Source: Flavobacteriales bacterium (lineage in GTDB: Bacteria; Bacteroidota; Bacteroidia; Flavobacteriales_D; Crocinitomicaceae). From it: a DNA stretch of 5,486 nucleotides. The notes under the pieces are model-generated. The model was given only the letters and a program-made list of their open reading frames with translations, made no database searches and was not told the DNA's origin. Position 1 is the first letter of the stretch; the number at the start of each line of letters is the position of its first letter. The stretch lies in NCBI GenBank assembly GCA_947461185.1, contig CANHJY010000146.1:1-5486 (forward strand). The letters run 5' to 3'. The translations under genes were made by a program, and so were the position numbers. Shown in pieces: positions 4,950-5,486 of the stretch.

Positions 4950-5486
4950 GTGAAATTTTTTATTTTAATGTGTTTGGCATTGATGTCAACACGTGTATTA
5001 TTATCCCAAAAGGTATTTGGTACTGTCAAAGATGCTGTAACCAATAATGCTGTTTCCTTTGCCAATATTATGATCATTGAAATTGATCTAGGTGTTAAAT
5101 CGAATGTAGAAGGTTATTTTGAAATCCAAGGAAAACTTCCTGAAAAATTTACATTGAAGATTTCAGCTCCCGGTTATGAAACAACGGTATTATCCAAAAA
5201 TCTCCTGAATTGGGATGGTAAAATAGTTCTAAGCTCTAAACATATTGAACTGGATGAAATTACCGTTTCAGGGCCGCAAAGTTCTTTGCAAAAGGAAAAT
5301 GCTATTCGCATTGAAACAAGAAAGCTGAGCGAATTGAATGCGATTTCCAATTTAAATCTTGGAGAATCGCTAGCTCAAATACCTGGTGTTTACAATACAT
5401 CAACAGGAAATGCAATAGCCAAGCCAGTAGTGAGAGGTTTACAAGGCATTCGCGTTGTTTCACTTTTGAATGGTTTGCGAATAGAA
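4950..5486 (+). CDS. TonB-dependent receptor with carboxypeptidase-regulatory-like domain, N-terminal part
   Basis: The frame is open from a TAA at 4947-4949 to the right edge, giving 179 codons. GTG at 4950 yields VKFFILMCLALMSTRVLLSQ, a good signal peptide (first residue Met in practice); ATG at 4968 would lose its basic residue, so I chose GTG. Residues 21-100 are a carboxypeptidase-D-regulatory-like beta-sandwich (KVFGTVKDAVTNNAVSFANI, 21-40; EGYFEIQG, 54-61; ISAPGYETTV, 71-80). DEITVSG (102-108) looks like a TonB box. The plug begins about 117, with LGESLAQIPGV (137-147) and VVRGLQGIRVVSLLNGLRIE (160-179). The product takes up a large or scarce nutrient across the outer membrane, energised by TonB-ExbBD. 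The TGNAIAKPVVRGL stretch recalls ZnuD-like metal receptors, but the barrel is not in view and the ligand is unknown. It follows the small His/Cys gene by 44 bp. Confidence 0.93.
   Translation, partial: MKFFILMCLALMSTRVLLSQKVFGTVKDAVTNNAVSFANIMIIEIDLGVKSNVEGYFEIQGKLPEKFTLKISAPGYETTVLSKNLLNWDGKIVLSSKHIELDEITVSGPQSSLQKENAIRIETRKLSELNAISNLNLGESLAQIPGVYNTSTGNAIAKPVVRGLQGIRVVSLLNGLRIE

Noticed and set aside
1..5486. CRISPR arrays, tRNA or rRNA genes, insertion-sequence ends or phage attachment sites
   Set aside because: No regularly spaced repeats, tRNA-like cloverleaf, transposase frame or terminal inverted repeats were seen; nearly all of the window is coding.

Overview
The window looks like a chromosomal segment from a marine- or freshwater-type Bacteroidota, most probably a Flavobacteriales member. 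The DNA is AT-rich. No gene has a convincing Shine-Dalgarno sequence, and TAnnTTTG-type -7 promoter elements occur in the only divergent intergenic gap. NusB has the long form typical of this phylum (about 315 residues rather than about 140). The last gene is a TonB-dependent receptor with an N-terminal carboxypeptidase-regulatory-like domain, which is also a Bacteroidota hallmark. The species assignment is inference; no rRNA or marker search could be run.

Layout. The left end (1-1262, minus strand) is the N-terminal 420 codons of an ABC exporter half-transporter, cut by the window edge just before its Q-loop glutamine. A 94-bp divergent gap (1263-1356) carries candidate promoter elements for both directions. 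From 1357 to the right edge everything reads on the plus strand with gaps of only 3 to 44 bp: leucine-dehydrogenase-type amino acid dehydrogenase, NusB, a DUF1573 lipoprotein, YajC, an unrecognised Cys-rich lipoprotein, a small secreted His/Cys protein, and the start of a TonB-dependent receptor. No terminator hairpin with a T-run was seen, so a single long operon, or nested ones, is possible.

How the genes fit together. The first part (LeuDH, NusB, DUF1573, YajC) is a housekeeping neighbourhood: branched-chain amino acid metabolism, rRNA transcription antitermination, and an accessory subunit of the Sec translocase. The second part (4120-5486) is an envelope module: a lipoprotein with a CxxCxxC motif, a 100-residue exported protein with HxCH, CxxC and a C-terminal RGPP motif, and an outer-membrane receptor. 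Its plug begins with a sequence like that of receptors often linked to metal uptake. The two genes most worth following are the small proteins at 4120-4578 and 4603-4905. The last two genes of the window use TTG and GTG starts, so the receptor's start, and possibly the small protein itself, would be missed by an ATG-only annotation.
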